Positions 16,520-24,784 of a stretch of 64,000 bases of DNA are shown here, one piece after another (the stretch's first letter is position 1; each line of letters begins with the position of its first letter). Under the pieces are notes generated by a model. That model was not told the origin of the DNA, did not search any database, and saw nothing but the letters and a program-made list of their open reading frames with translations. Location of the stretch: positions 3,782,001-3,846,000 of the forward strand of contig NZ_CP023691.1 of the NCBI RefSeq assembly GCF_008704855.1. Direction: 5' to 3'. This DNA comes from Streptomyces platensis (GTDB lineage Bacteria; Actinomycetota; Actinomycetes; Streptomycetales; Streptomycetaceae). The position numbers were made by a program, and so were the translations under genes.

Positions 16520-16554
16520 AAACGGCCCGGACCGATCACGGTCCGGGCCGTTTT
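16520..16554 (+). terminator. tRNA terminator carried by the element
   Basis: A perfect 13-bp stem (16521-16533 with 16540-16552), extendable by one pair, a 6-nt loop and a TTTT run. It lies 5 bp past the tRNA CCA, inside the element, and replaces the chromosomal terminator displaced to the other end. Confidence 0.85.
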
Positions 16555-16574
16555 GACGGCAGCAATTGACGGCA
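16554..16574. repeat. Integrase arm-type sites, left side
   Basis: TGACGGCA occurs at 16554-16561 and 16567-16574, a 13-bp period. The same pair with the same period lies inside the other end (31695-31715). Paired short repeats flanking the core are typical arm sites for tyrosine integrases. Confidence 0.65.
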
Positions 16575-16582
16575 GTTGCCTC

Positions 16583-17728
16583 TCAGGCGGCCGGTCGGCG
16601 TCGCCTGAGCAGGTGGTCCATGTGGCTGATCGCCTCCCGCTGGGTGTCGTGCACAACGTGTGTGTACACGTCCATCGTGATGCTGATCTGGCTGTGCCCG
16701 AGGATCTCCATGATGACCCGCGGGGCCACACCGGCCGCGGTGAGCAACGTCGCGCAGCCGTGCCGCGCGTCGTGCAGCCGGACCACCCTCAGGTCGGCAC
16801 CGGCAGCGACTCGGGTGAAGGACCGGTAGACGTTGCGCGGTTCCACCGGCCGGCCATTCCTCGTGGCGAAGACGTAGCCGGTCTCAGACCATGCGAACCC
16901 CGACTGTGCGAATGCCTCGCGTTGCCGAAGTCGGTGCCAGCGCAGCGGCGCGATGCATAGCGCGGGCATCGGCACCACGCGGCTTCGACGGCTCTTGGGG
17001 TCGTCGTCGTACAGCGTTCCCCTGCGTCGCTGAGTCTGCTGACGGACGTGGAGCACCCGGTTGTCCAGATCCACATCCGACCACCGCAGACCCACCAGCT
17101 CTCCACGGCGCAGGCCCATGGCCACAGCCAGTACGAACGCGGCATAGAGCGGGTCCCGACGCGCGGCCTCCAGGAAGGCCAGCGTCTCGTCCAAAGTCCA
17201 GGGGTGGATCTCCCGTTGCTTGACACGCGGTGGCTCCACCAGCGACGCGACGTTTCGCGTGATCAGCTCCTCCCGCACGGCAGCAGTCAGCGCAGTCCGC
17301 AGCACTCGGTGCGCTTCCTTCGCGGTCGCTGCCGTCTGGGCGTTCTGCACCCTGGTGATGAAACGGCGTACGTCGGCGACGCTCAGCGACTCCAGCCGCT
17401 TGGTGCCCAGCAACGGAACCAAGTACAGGCGCACGTGGGACTCGTACTTGTCGAACGTGCTGAGCTTTCGGCGCGGCTCGACGTACTGCTCCAGCCAGTA
17501 CGGCAGCCACTCAGAGAGCTTGGCCGATCGGGTGGGGGTCGGGATTCCTTGCCGGTCGCGGCGGACCAGTTCCTGGCGCTTGGTGTCGCATTCTTCCCAG
17601 GTGGCGCCGTAGACAGTCTTGCGCTTGCGGGTCCCGTCGGGCTGGGGGACGTAGACGCGGGCTTCGTAGCGGCCGTCCTTGCGCTGCCAGATGCTGCCGG
17701 CGCCGTTCGGATTCCTCTTGCGCGCCAT
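16583..17728 (-). CDS. int: Tyrosine site-specific integrase
   Basis: 381 residues. An N-terminal AP2-like arm-binding domain (GAGSIWQRKDGRYEARVYVP) is followed by the SAM-like core-binding domain (SEWLPYWLEQYVEPRRKLST; LRTALTAAVREELI) and a catalytic domain with R207 (AMGLRRGEL), H319 and R322 (LHDARHG), H345 (LGHSQ) and nucleophile Y355 (DVYTH). It catalyses integration into, and with Xis excision from, the tRNA-Arg site. The ATG at 17728 overlaps the xis stop by one base. Its stop lies 66 bp from the attL core, the usual AICE arrangement. Confidence 0.95.
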   Translation of the reverse strand: MARKRNPNGAGSIWQRKDGRYEARVYVPQPDGTRKRKTVYGATWEECDTKRQELVRRDRQGIPTPTRSAKLSEWLPYWLEQYVEPRRKLSTFDKYESHVRLYLVPLLGTKRLESLSVADVRRFITRVQNAQTAATAKEAHRVLRTALTAAVREELITRNVASLVEPPRVKQREIHPWTLDETLAFLEAARRDPLYAAFVLAVAMGLRRGELVGLRWSDVDLDNRVLHVRQQTQRRRGTLYDDDPKSRRSRVVPMPALCIAPLRWHRLRQREAFAQSGFAWSETGYVFATRNGRPVEPRNVYRSFTRVAAGADLRVVRLHDARHGCATLLTAAGVAPRVIMEILGHSQISITMDVYTHVVHDTQREAISHMDHLLRRRRPAA

Positions 17729-17925
17729 CAGGCGGCCTCCTCGATTCGCTCGGACATGAAGGTTCGAAGGGAGTCGGCAGCGATCCGGCGGGACCGGCCG
17801 ATGGTGAAGCTTTCGAGCTGACGGGAGCGGATGAGGTCGTAGACCTTGCTGCGGCTGAGGCGCAGTGCCGTCATGACCTCCGGCACCCGTAGCGCGTCGA
17901 TTGAGGTGGGCGGAGCTGTGCTCAC
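17728..17925 (-). CDS. xis: Excisionase, MerR-like helix-turn-helix
   Basis: 65 residues. IDALRVPEVMTALRLSRSKV plus YDLIRSRQLESFTIGRSRRI is a HTH_17/MerR-like winged helix of the excisionase type that bends the att sites and steers the integrase to excision. The GTG at 17925 is chosen because GGAGG lies 5 nt upstream; an in-frame GTG at 17937 would contain that site. It is coupled to int through TGATG. Confidence 0.9.
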   Translation of the reverse strand: MSTAPPTSIDALRVPEVMTALRLSRSKVYDLIRSRQLESFTIGRSRRIAADSLRTFMSERIEEAA

Positions 17926-18011
17926 GGCTGCCTCCACGGGCTGGCTCTCTTTTGAGTTGGTAGGTCGAACGCGCCCGTTTCCACGTGGCGTCTGTCCGAG
18001 GTGCGGCTTTC

Positions 18012-18219
18012 TGCGTCATCGCGTCATCAGCGTCATTTGCGCTTCTGACCTGCGGGTTTGTGGTGACGCAGAGGCTTGGGGGTGCGTCATCGGTGACGCA
18101 GGCGTGCGTCATGGGGTGACGCAGGTGACGCGGGATGACGCAGCCGAAGCCGTCCTGCGTCATCCCTGTTGCAGCAGCTCAGGGGCTGTTCTGGGCCTTC
18201 TGGTGACGCGGGTGACGCA
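18012..18219. repeat. Iteron-like TGACGCA array, candidate origin
   Basis: At least ten full or near-full copies of TGACGC(A/G) or its complement lie within 208 bp: 18012, 18064, 18083, 18094, 18105, 18117, 18126, 18136, 18156, 18204 and 18213, with partial GCGTCA cores at 18021 and 18030. Several form inverted pairs with short spacers (18083-18100, 18105-18123). The array sits between xis and the replication genes with no gene in it. It could be the replication origin bound by the element's replication protein, or a regulator array for xis-int. Confidence 0.7.
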
Positions 18220-18332
18220 GCTTTCCCTTTCTTAGGAAAAAAGAGGGGGTGTCTGTTGTGGTGCGGCGCCCGCTCAGGGCGTGAAGAAGGAGCCGCTTCG
18301 CGGCGCGTCCTTGGGGCGGCGTTCCGCCGAAC

Positions 18333-18379
18333 AGCAAGAGGAGCACCTGGGGCCTTGTCGCCTGGGTGCTCCTCTTGCT
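18333..18379 (-). terminator. Terminator of the replication block
   Basis: A perfect 15-bp stem (AGCAAGAGGAGCACC at 18333-18347 with 18365-18379), extendable by four pairs, 26 bp past the stop of the ATPase gene. Confidence 0.85.
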
Positions 18380-18404
18380 TGTCCGCGCCGGTCGTGGCTG
18401 CCGG

Positions 18405-19880
18405 TCAGGGCATCGACTGTTGCTCGTGGGGCGGCACGGCCGGGCGTCGGGTCATTTCGATGTAGCGGCCTTCTTTGGTGCGGCCCCAGTCGATGAGGAC
18501 GCCTCGGGCGGCGAGGGTGGGCTGAAGGCGCTTGAGGCGGTCCGAGAGGACTTTCCCGGTGGTGGGCCACCCTTTGGGCAGAGGACGGAGTTCGTCGCCG
18601 CTGTAGAGGCCGGTGAGGCAGTGCAGCCACTCCGAGGACGTCATCCGCGTTTCCGTGCCCGGGTCGAGGGTGGCGGCGTGCTTGAGGACGGTTTGCGCGA
18701 GCAGGTCGCCTTCGATGACGTCGTCGTTGAGGTCGTCCAGGCTGCTCCGGTAGGCGGGGAGCGTACCGAAGCCGGTCGCGGCGTCGATCTGCGCACACAG
18801 GTGCGCGAAGTCGGCCATTCGCAGGTCGGTGGGGATGTCGGCCTCGGTCGCCCGGACCTTGACGGTGAGGTCGAGGAGGGAGCCGAGGATGACGGGCAGG
18901 GCTGCTTCGAATTCGGTCCAGAGTTCCGCCTCGGTCCGCCGGACCCTGGGGCGCTCCAGGCGCAGCGGTAGAAGGCGTTCGGCGAGGTCGGGGCGGATGA
19001 CGCCGACGTCGATGCCGGTCAGGAGCAGGGGGCGGCGGTAGCGGGAGCGGACGACGTCGCCGTCGCTGAAGAGGGCGCGCTTGATGCTCTCGGCTCCGGT
19101 GACGATGCAGCACATGAGGTCGGACAGGTCCGGGGCCAGGTGGCTCAGGTTGTCCAGGGCGGTGACCCATCCGGCGGCGACGGCGGTGATCAGGTTCTCT
19201 TCGTCCTTCGGGGCGCGGCGCAGGTCGCCGGTCATGCCCTCGATGATCCGAACCAGCATCCGGCCTGCCGTGGACTTGCCCGCGCCTTGCGGGCCGGTGA
19301 GGAAGGGCGCGGGAACGGGCACGGACGGACCGAGGCAGCCGATGAGCCAGGCGAGGGCCAGGCATTCGGTCTGGGCGGTGGCGAAGTTGGTCAGCCTCAG
19401 CAGGAGGTCGATGCCCTTGCCGTCGGTGTCCGTGGCCGGCAGGGGGAGTTCCCCGGTGAGCTGGGTGCGCCGCCAGCACACCTCGCGCGGGTCGGGGGTG
19501 AGGATGTCCCAGCCGGTGGGGTGGATGCGGACGGACTGCCCGTCGTCGCGGCCCAGGTCCAGCCACGTCGCCCCGTCGTATCCGGGGGCGACGCGGATGT
19601 GAGTGGGCTGGACGTCCTGGCTCAGCGCGAGCGCTTCGATCAAGTCCAACGCCTCCTTGAGTGACGTGCCGTTGAACACGCCGACCCCGTCGTTGAAGAG
19701 ACCGACCATGAGTTCCTGGCGGTGGCTGCCCGTCGTGCCCTGGGAGCGGATCGGGCGGGCGACCGGGTGGCCGTTCTTCTGCGCGTAGACGGTGCCTTCC
19801 GTGGTGCGGAAGTACCGGAAGTGCGCTTGCGCGTAGTCGGTGATGACCTCGCGGGCCGGGTTCTTCTCGTCCTCGGACAT
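18405..19880 (-). CDS. Replication-associated P-loop ATPase (helicase-like)
   Basis: 491 residues. A Walker A motif GPQGAGKST lies near residue 205, then acidic TALDNLSHL (Walker B-like) and the sensor region YRRPLLLTGIDVG. The N-terminal part (HFRYFRTTEGTVYAQKNGHP) and a C-terminal winged-helix-like region fit the ATPase encoded with primase-polymerase genes in AICEs and phages. It likely unwinds or loads at the element's origin. Its ATG follows the primase-polymerase stop by 3 bp. The iteron array lies 190 bp downstream. Assignment to replication is from context and motif; the exact superfamily (D5-like) is uncertain. Confidence 0.8.
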   Translation of the reverse strand: MSEDEKNPAREVITDYAQAHFRYFRTTEGTVYAQKNGHPVARPIRSQGTTGSHRQELMVGLFNDGVGVFNGTSLKEALDLIEALALSQDVQPTHIRVAPGYDGATWLDLGRDDGQSVRIHPTGWDILTPDPREVCWRRTQLTGELPLPATDTDGKGIDLLLRLTNFATAQTECLALAWLIGCLGPSVPVPAPFLTGPQGAGKSTAGRMLVRIIEGMTGDLRRAPKDEENLITAVAAGWVTALDNLSHLAPDLSDLMCCIVTGAESIKRALFSDGDVVRSRYRRPLLLTGIDVGVIRPDLAERLLPLRLERPRVRRTEAELWTEFEAALPVILGSLLDLTVKVRATEADIPTDLRMADFAHLCAQIDAATGFGTLPAYRSSLDDLNDDVIEGDLLAQTVLKHAATLDPGTETRMTSSEWLHCLTGLYSGDELRPLPKGWPTTGKVLSDRLKRLQPTLAARGVLIDWGRTKEGRYIEMTRRPAVPPHEQQSMP

Positions 19881-19883
19881 GGC

Positions 19884-20714
19884 TCACATCCCCAGTGCGG
19901 TGCGGGCGTTGGTCCACGCGTCATTGCAGTGCCGGACGGTCTCGCCCTTGGCCTGCGCGGCGGCGAACAGCCGGGCCATATGGGCGTCGGTCAGGCAGCC
20001 GCACCGGCCGTGCGTGGACAGCACGGCGAGGAACGTGCGGTAGACGGTGGTGTGCACCGCGCTGCTCGCCTCGGAGATGCACTGCTCAGCCATCGCAATG
20101 CCACGGGCCAGATAGGTCGGCGTGCGGTGGCGACACTCCCCACCCCCGACCGGCACGGGCACCGTGACGGATCGCGGGACAGGGGCCGGCACCTTGACGA
20201 TCAGAGCGCGCACGACGTCGGGCAGGGCGGTCATCGTGCCGGCGCCGGAACCGAGCCACCGGGCGTAGGCCATCGTGGACTTGATGTCGACGTCGTCACG
20301 GACCGCGTTCGCGGACTGCATCGCGCCCCAGTAGATCCAGTGCTCGCCCCGCGTGGTCGCCACGGTGCGGGTGGCGGGGAGCGTCCGACGGGCCCAGGCG
20401 ACGGCTTCTGCGTCGTCCAGGTCGACGACGGTCAGCCCTGCACCGCCGGGGTGGTAGGCCACCGCCTGAGCCTGCGCCCAGGCCGACGCCCATCCGGGCC
20501 CGGTGAGGGTTGTGAGGTCGGTGGTTGCGGCGGCCCAGGCGTGGCAGGGTGCCGGGCACGTGCAGGGGCCGGGGTTCTTCATGTTCGGCCGGCCACCACA
20601 GGCGTTCTTGGCGCATCCCGGGCAGTTCCCGAAGGGAACCTTGCCCTTGCGCAGCGGCAGCACGGGCAGGCCGTAGTTCGCGAGACGGAGAGCCGTGCGC
20701 AGGTGCTCGCTCAT
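19884..20714 (-). CDS. Bifunctional DNA primase/polymerase, N-terminal type
   Basis: 276 residues. The start LANYGLPVLPLRKGKVPF, a cysteine cluster (CPGCAKNACGG, CTCPAPCHAW) and the catalytic GAGLTVVDLDDAEA with a later TRGEHWIYW match the archaeo-eukaryotic primase-polymerase domain (PF09250), in which the DxD of VVDLDD binds metal. In AICEs this protein replaces the RepSA or RepAM initiator. It starts in a 4-bp overlap (ATGA) with the methyltransferase gene and is followed by the ATPase gene, so the three are one operon. Confidence 0.87.
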   Translation of the reverse strand: MSEHLRTALRLANYGLPVLPLRKGKVPFGNCPGCAKNACGGRPNMKNPGPCTCPAPCHAWAAATTDLTTLTGPGWASAWAQAQAVAYHPGGAGLTVVDLDDAEAVAWARRTLPATRTVATTRGEHWIYWGAMQSANAVRDDVDIKSTMAYARWLGSGAGTMTALPDVVRALIVKVPAPVPRSVTVPVPVGGGECRHRTPTYLARGIAMAEQCISEASSAVHTTVYRTFLAVLSTHGRCGCLTDAHMARLFAAAQAKGETVRHCNDAWTNARTALGM

Positions 20715-21436
20715 GCCGCCACCTCCAGCGCGGCCTGGGCGAGGAAGGCGCGACCGATGAACTCGGCGAAGGCGGGCGGGATGGCCTCGGTCAGCTCCTC
20801 GCGCACGTCGGTCCACGGGATGCCCATCGCCTGCTGCATCTCCGCAACGGTGGCCTTGCCCCCGCCGGACCCGTAGGGGGCGACGTAGGGCCCGTCGCGG
20901 TAGACGCCGTGCCGATAGCCGCGCACGTACCCCCGGTGCTTGGGGTGTGCCGGCTGCGGCATCGTCCAGCCGCCCAACTCGAAGTTGCGGTGCCGCAGGA
21001 CACCGAGGTGGAACATCTCTCCGCACAGCCACAGGTCGCGGCGGACGGGGGCTTTGCCGGTGGGCTGTTCGATGACGTAGGGCAGGCCGGTGGCGTCGAG
21101 GAGGGTGCGGAGTGCGGGGATGAGCTGGACGTGCTTGCGTCCCCAGCCGCGCGCCTTGTTGGTGCCGATGGTGAGGGCGCATCCGGCCTGGCACGGCGGG
21201 GAGGTGTGCACCGCTGCGAACCGGGCGATCTCCCCCGACGTGATCAGGCCGTCGAGGTATTCGAGCGCGTCGGCCCGGACGAACTGGTGCGGGTAGTTGG
21301 GGCGCTCGACGATGTCGATACCGATCACGTCGAATCCGGCCCGGTGGTAGCCGGCGGCCGCGCCACCGGCGCAGCAGAACAGATCCAGCAGTAAGGGCCG
21401 GCGGCATTCTCGCCGAATGTCGGTGGGTTGGGTCAT
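20711..21436 (-). CDS. Small DNA cytosine methyltransferase-like protein
   Basis: 241 residues. The SAM motif is LLLDLFCCAGGAAAGYHRAG, and VHTSPPCQAGCALT carries the PCQ motif IV whose Cys is the nucleophile of C5-cytosine methylases. YVIEQPTGKAP is the motif VI region (ENV in standard enzymes, EQP here). A long target-recognition domain is missing: typical enzymes have 320-420 residues. It could mark the element's DNA during transfer or replication, or modify another base. The ATG at 21436 has GGAGG at 8-nt spacing. No cognate restriction gene is seen nearby. Confidence 0.78.
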   Translation of the reverse strand: MTQPTDIRRECRRPLLLDLFCCAGGAAAGYHRAGFDVIGIDIVERPNYPHQFVRADALEYLDGLITSGEIARFAAVHTSPPCQAGCALTIGTNKARGWGRKHVQLIPALRTLLDATGLPYVIEQPTGKAPVRRDLWLCGEMFHLGVLRHRNFELGGWTMPQPAHPKHRGYVRGYRHGVYRDGPYVAPYGSGGGKATVAEMQQAMGIPWTDVREELTEAIPPAFAEFIGRAFLAQAALEVAA

Positions 21437-21474
21437 GCTGGAGACCTCCAACAGGTCTGTTGACGACGGTTGGA

Positions 21475-21519
21475 CAAGGGCGGCCCCGCGACTTTGGCGA
21501 GACGGAGGGGCCGCCCTTG
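21475..21519 (-). terminator. Terminator between two AICE transcription units
   Basis: A perfect 13-bp stem (CAAGGGCGGCCCC at 21475-21487 with 21507-21519) 6 bp past the small membrane protein stop. It separates that gene from the replication operon. Confidence 0.82.
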
Positions 21520-21525
21520 GCGTAG

Positions 21526-21972
21526 CTAGCTGTGGAAGTGGTTGCGCTTGATGACGGCCTTGCGGATGTTGACCGTGGTCCCGCCGTCGCGGTGTCCGGT
21601 GGCGCCGAAGATCTGGACGGCGATCCAGCCGCCGAAGATGACCGCGGTCAGGATGATGAGCTGGGCGATGAAGGCGGTCAGGGCGGCGACGAACGTGGTG
21701 AGCAAGAACAGTCCGCCGCAGACCGCGCCGAACCCGATCCCGCCCAGGGCGATGTTCACCGCCGTGCGTGAAACGACCGGCCGCGCAGCGACCGGCATCG
21801 GGACGGGCGTGGGGGTGAGGGGGTAGCCGGTGACGGTCCGGCCGTCGGGGAGCACGATGCTCTGCACGGCCGGCGGGCCCGGCTGCACGGGCACGAAGGG
21901 TGCGGCGGGTGGGTGGATGAGCGGCTGCGGGTGGTGGACCTCGATGGCCGCGGGATGGTTGGGACGGTGCAT
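21526..21972 (-). CDS. Small AICE membrane protein, possibly Spd-like
   Basis: 148 residues. A His/Pro-rich N-terminus (MHRPNHPAAIEVHHPQPLIH) and a DGRTVTGYPL segment precede two long membrane segments (AVNIALGGIGFGAVCGGLFL and TAFIAQLIILTAVIFGGWIA) and a basic tail. Small two-helix proteins of this sort encoded beside traB are often involved in spread of the element through the mycelium (Spd proteins), but I see no specific signature. GGGAGG precedes the ATG. It has its own terminators on both sides. Confidence 0.65.
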   Translation of the reverse strand: MHRPNHPAAIEVHHPQPLIHPPAAPFVPVQPGPPAVQSIVLPDGRTVTGYPLTPTPVPMPVAARPVVSRTAVNIALGGIGFGAVCGGLFLLTTFVAALTAFIAQLIILTAVIFGGWIAVQIFGATGHRDGGTTVNIRKAVIKRNHFHS

Positions 21973-21993
21973 GAAGCGTTCCTCCCTGGATGG

Positions 21994-22030
21994 CCGCGGG
22001 CCCGCGCCACGATGTGGCGCGGGCCCGCGG
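21994..22030 (-). terminator. 17-bp perfect palindrome after traB
   Basis: Arms 21994-22010 and 22014-22030 pair perfectly around the loop GAT. It lies between the octamer array and the next gene, and probably terminates the transfer transcript. Confidence 0.8.
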
Positions 22031-22035
22031 GGTGG

Positions 22036-22146
22036 GTGTCAGGCAGTGGTGTCAGGGGTGTCACGCCTGGGGCGTCACGGGTTTCTGACAGCGGGTTTGC
22101 CTAGGGTTTTGGGTGTCAGGCGGCCGTGACGGTGTCAGGTGTCAGG
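22036..22146. repeat. GTGTCAGG octamer array, candidate clt
   Basis: Five exact copies of GTGTCAGG in one orientation start at 22036, 22049, 22113, 22132 and 22139, with a variant GTGTCACG at 22058. They sit just past and overlapping the stop of the FtsK/TraB-type gene. In Streptomyces plasmids TraB binds 8-bp direct repeats (TRS) in the clt transfer locus next to traB through its C-terminal winged helix. Spacing, orientation and location fit this role. Confidence 0.7.
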
Positions 22147-24196
22147 CGGCCGCCAGGAGGGGGACGATGCGCCACCGGCCGGTGGTGTTCGTCGCCTCCA
22201 ACCGGCCGTCCATGGCAGCCTCCTTGAGTCGCTCGGAGACCCACGGGCGGGAGAGGTGGTGCCGGTCGCACCAGTCCATGAAGTCCTTCGGACCCACGAC
22301 CATCTGCCCGGCGGCCTCGAACTCCACAAGCGCGTCCGCGAACAGCCGACGCGCCTCCTCGGGCGAAGGCTTGCGGCCGGTGTTCTGCCCGAAGATCGGG
22401 GCGTCGTCCCCCTCCTGCGGGTCGGGAAGCTCCGCCTCGGGGTCGATGTGCGCGTCTTCCGGGTCGAGCAGCAGGCCGCCGTGGTTCATGTCGTCTTCCT
22501 CCTCGATGGCCCGCAGAGCCGTCGTCTGCTCGGCGCTGTCGGGGGCTGTGCGGCCGGTGTAGGCGCGGCCTGCCACGCCAGAGACTGCCCCGGCGGTGAC
22601 CGGGCCGGCGGGGGCGCCGTTGCGCTGCGCCCACGCGGCGAGCTGTTCCATCGTTTTCACCGCGCGGGCGGGGAAGGCGAGGGTGCGGCCCGGGGAGGGG
22701 TAGCGGTCCTCCGCGACGCCGGGCGAGACCAGGTAGCAGTAGCCCGGACGCCGGTTTCCCCACGCGCCCGGATGGGCTCCAGCGTCCAGCACCGCCTCCG
22801 GCAGGGAGAACCCTTCGTCGCGCGGGTCGCAGCCGAGCGCGATGACCGAGGGGAGGGAGGCGCGGGTGCTGGTGGACATCTGGTCGTAGGACGGCCGCTG
22901 CAACGAGACCACCAGCGAGATGCCCGCGCTGCGGGCTTCCTGGGCGATGCCGGTGAACGCGTCATCGCCCAGGTTCCGGAGGGTGTTGGCGGCTTCCTCG
23001 AACCAGGACACCAGGAACGGCATCCCCTCACACCCACACGCCCGACCATCCGACCGGCAGGAGTGCGCCGGATCGTTCTGCTGCTCGGCCGCGGCGGGAA
23101 CCCACTGGCGGTAGCCGTGGGCACCGAGCCAGCGCGTCCGGGCCGGGATGACGGCCTTGACCGACTCCACCATGACTTCGGTGTCCGTGCCGCCCTCCGC
23201 GCTCCAGTCCAGGCCCGGCCGCAGCGGGGCGAAGTCCTGGAACGCCTTGGGGTCGGAGAACCACACGATCACGTCCCGCCGCGAAAGGATCTCCGACAGC
23301 AGATTCAGCGCCGTCTCCCCCTTGCCCGAACCGGTTCCGCCCGCGATGAGCAGGTGGGTGGAGTTCCGCTTGGTCTCCGGGTCGCCCGGCAGCCACACCT
23401 GAAGCGGCGCACCGTCGTCGTAGCGCCCGATGACCAGCGGCTCGGCAATCGAGCCCCCGAGGTTCGAGGGGCCCTCCCAGTCGGCGACGGTGGCCAACTG
23501 GTCCTCGGGGACGATGACCAGGTCGCCGCGGCGGGCGGAGCCGGGGTCGGCGTGGTAGCGGACCGCGGAGGTGGGAAGGTCCAGCGCGGAGGCGATCCGG
23601 GCCAGTGCCTTGGTCACGTCGTCGTTGGTTTGCTCCCCCGCCTCCAGCGCGACCGGCGCGGTGACGCGATTCGGCTCCACCTTCGCCTCACCGATCTGCG
23701 CCCGGGCCAGACCGACCTTCTCCAGCAGGCTGCCGTCCGGGTTGCTGTTGCCGGCGGATCCTTCGGGGTTGTGGCGCAGGACCATGCGGACGTTCCAGGA
23801 CAGGGCCATGACGGGCCCGGCCATCAGATACAGGTCATCGACCGGCCCCGTCATCGGACCGGCCAGGCACGCGGCGGTCACCCAGGCGGACCCGGCGGCG
23901 ACGGTGACGGCGGAGTGCAGGCGGCGCTGTTGGCTGGTCGACTTGCCCATCAGCCAGGTGGCGCCGGTCAGAGCCACCGACGCCAGGGTGAGGCCGACGC
24001 CGGCCGCGGCGCTCTCGCCCCACTGCCAGTGCCCCAGCGCCCCGACCAGGCCGGTACCGGCCCACCCGAGCCACGGCGGGACGTGCGGCTTGGCCCGGTG
24101 CAGCAGGTACTTGCCCACACCTCCGGCATCCGAGCCGCCCTGCAACTGGACTTCCAGCAGCTCCGCGAGCTGCCGCTGTGCATCACGCTCAGCCAT
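22142..24196 (-). CDS. FtsK/SpoIIIE-type conjugal DNA translocase (TraB-like)
   Basis: 684 residues. Four hydrophobic segments (about 40-135) anchor it in the membrane. The motor domain has Walker A AGGTGSGKGE (285-294), a Walker B-like PFLVSWFEEAANTL and LVVSLQRPSYDQMSTSTR. A C-terminal winged helix (EARRLFADALVEFEAAGQMV, then PWVSERLKEAAMDGRLE) corresponds to the FtsK-gamma-like domain that reads octamers. It should form a hexameric pore that pumps double-stranded element DNA between hyphae. AGGAGG precedes the ATG. Downstream octamer repeats are its likely recognition sites. Confidence 0.92.
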   Translation of the reverse strand: MAERDAQRQLAELLEVQLQGGSDAGGVGKYLLHRAKPHVPPWLGWAGTGLVGALGHWQWGESAAAGVGLTLASVALTGATWLMGKSTSQQRRLHSAVTVAAGSAWVTAACLAGPMTGPVDDLYLMAGPVMALSWNVRMVLRHNPEGSAGNSNPDGSLLEKVGLARAQIGEAKVEPNRVTAPVALEAGEQTNDDVTKALARIASALDLPTSAVRYHADPGSARRGDLVIVPEDQLATVADWEGPSNLGGSIAEPLVIGRYDDGAPLQVWLPGDPETKRNSTHLLIAGGTGSGKGETALNLLSEILSRRDVIVWFSDPKAFQDFAPLRPGLDWSAEGGTDTEVMVESVKAVIPARTRWLGAHGYRQWVPAAAEQQNDPAHSCRSDGRACGCEGMPFLVSWFEEAANTLRNLGDDAFTGIAQEARSAGISLVVSLQRPSYDQMSTSTRASLPSVIALGCDPRDEGFSLPEAVLDAGAHPGAWGNRRPGYCYLVSPGVAEDRYPSPGRTLAFPARAVKTMEQLAAWAQRNGAPAGPVTAGAVSGVAGRAYTGRTAPDSAEQTTALRAIEEEDDMNHGGLLLDPEDAHIDPEAELPDPQEGDDAPIFGQNTGRKPSPEEARRLFADALVEFEAAGQMVVGPKDFMDWCDRHHLSRPWVSERLKEAAMDGRLEATNTTGRWRIVPLLAAA

Positions 24197-24209
24197 GATG
24201 CGAACCTCC

Positions 24210-24767
24210 TTACTGCTGGGACCAGTTCATCTGCGGGACCTGGGGGCGCCGGGCCCGGTGCCGGACGCGGTTGATCTCTTCCTCGAACTCCTGCTGGAAG
24301 GCCGAGTAGCAGGCCCCGGCGTTCTTCGCGGCGTCGCGCAGCGCGTCGGCGGAGCGCTGCATCTTGCGGGCCACCTTCTGCGCGCGGATCCGTGATCCGA
24401 GCGCCCGGCCCTGCGGGTCCGGCACGGCCGCAAGGACGCCCTTGAGGATCTCGGCGGCCATGGCCACCTCGATGGACAGCGTCACCGCGGCGGCCCGCAG
24501 GGTGTTGCAGTACTCCCGCACCTGCGCCGGGGAGCAGAATTCCGGGGAAGGCAGCAGGGCCTCGGAGTGGGGACGCTTGCCTTGAGCACCGCCCCCACCG
24601 CTGCCGTTGTTGGTGGTGCGGTTCACCGTGATGTTGATCGGCGGGGCCATCGAGCTGCCCAGTCCGCCGACGAACCCGCCTGCGGCGGCGCCCGCGTTGG
24701 TGAACTTGTTCGGCTTGTCGGAACCGCCGCTGTCGTTGGTGCCGCGGTTGCGCGTCGGGGTTGCCAT
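24210..24767 (-). CDS. Plasmid transfer protein TraA-like
   Basis: 185 residues. A Gly/Asn-rich N-terminus with INITVNRTTNNGSGGGG is followed by a helical region (VREYCNTLRAAAVTLSIEVAMAAEILKGVLAAVPDP, then AQKVARKMQRSADALRDAAKN) and a charged end. It resembles AICE proteins annotated as TraA, always placed just upstream of the FtsK-like gene; a biochemical role is not known to me. It is 13 bp from the translocase start, hence the same operon. Confidence 0.7.
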   Translation of the reverse strand: MATPTRNRGTNDSGGSDKPNKFTNAGAAAGGFVGGLGSSMAPPINITVNRTTNNGSGGGGAQGKRPHSEALLPSPEFCSPAQVREYCNTLRAAAVTLSIEVAMAAEILKGVLAAVPDPQGRALGSRIRAQKVARKMQRSADALRDAAKNAGACYSAFQQEFEEEINRVRHRARRPQVPQMNWSQQ

Positions 24768-24784
24768 CAGACGATCTCCTCAGG

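Noticed and set aside
17990..18230. CRISPR array
   Set aside because: The heptamers are irregularly spaced and in both orientations, with no 28-37-bp repeats, spacers or cas genes.
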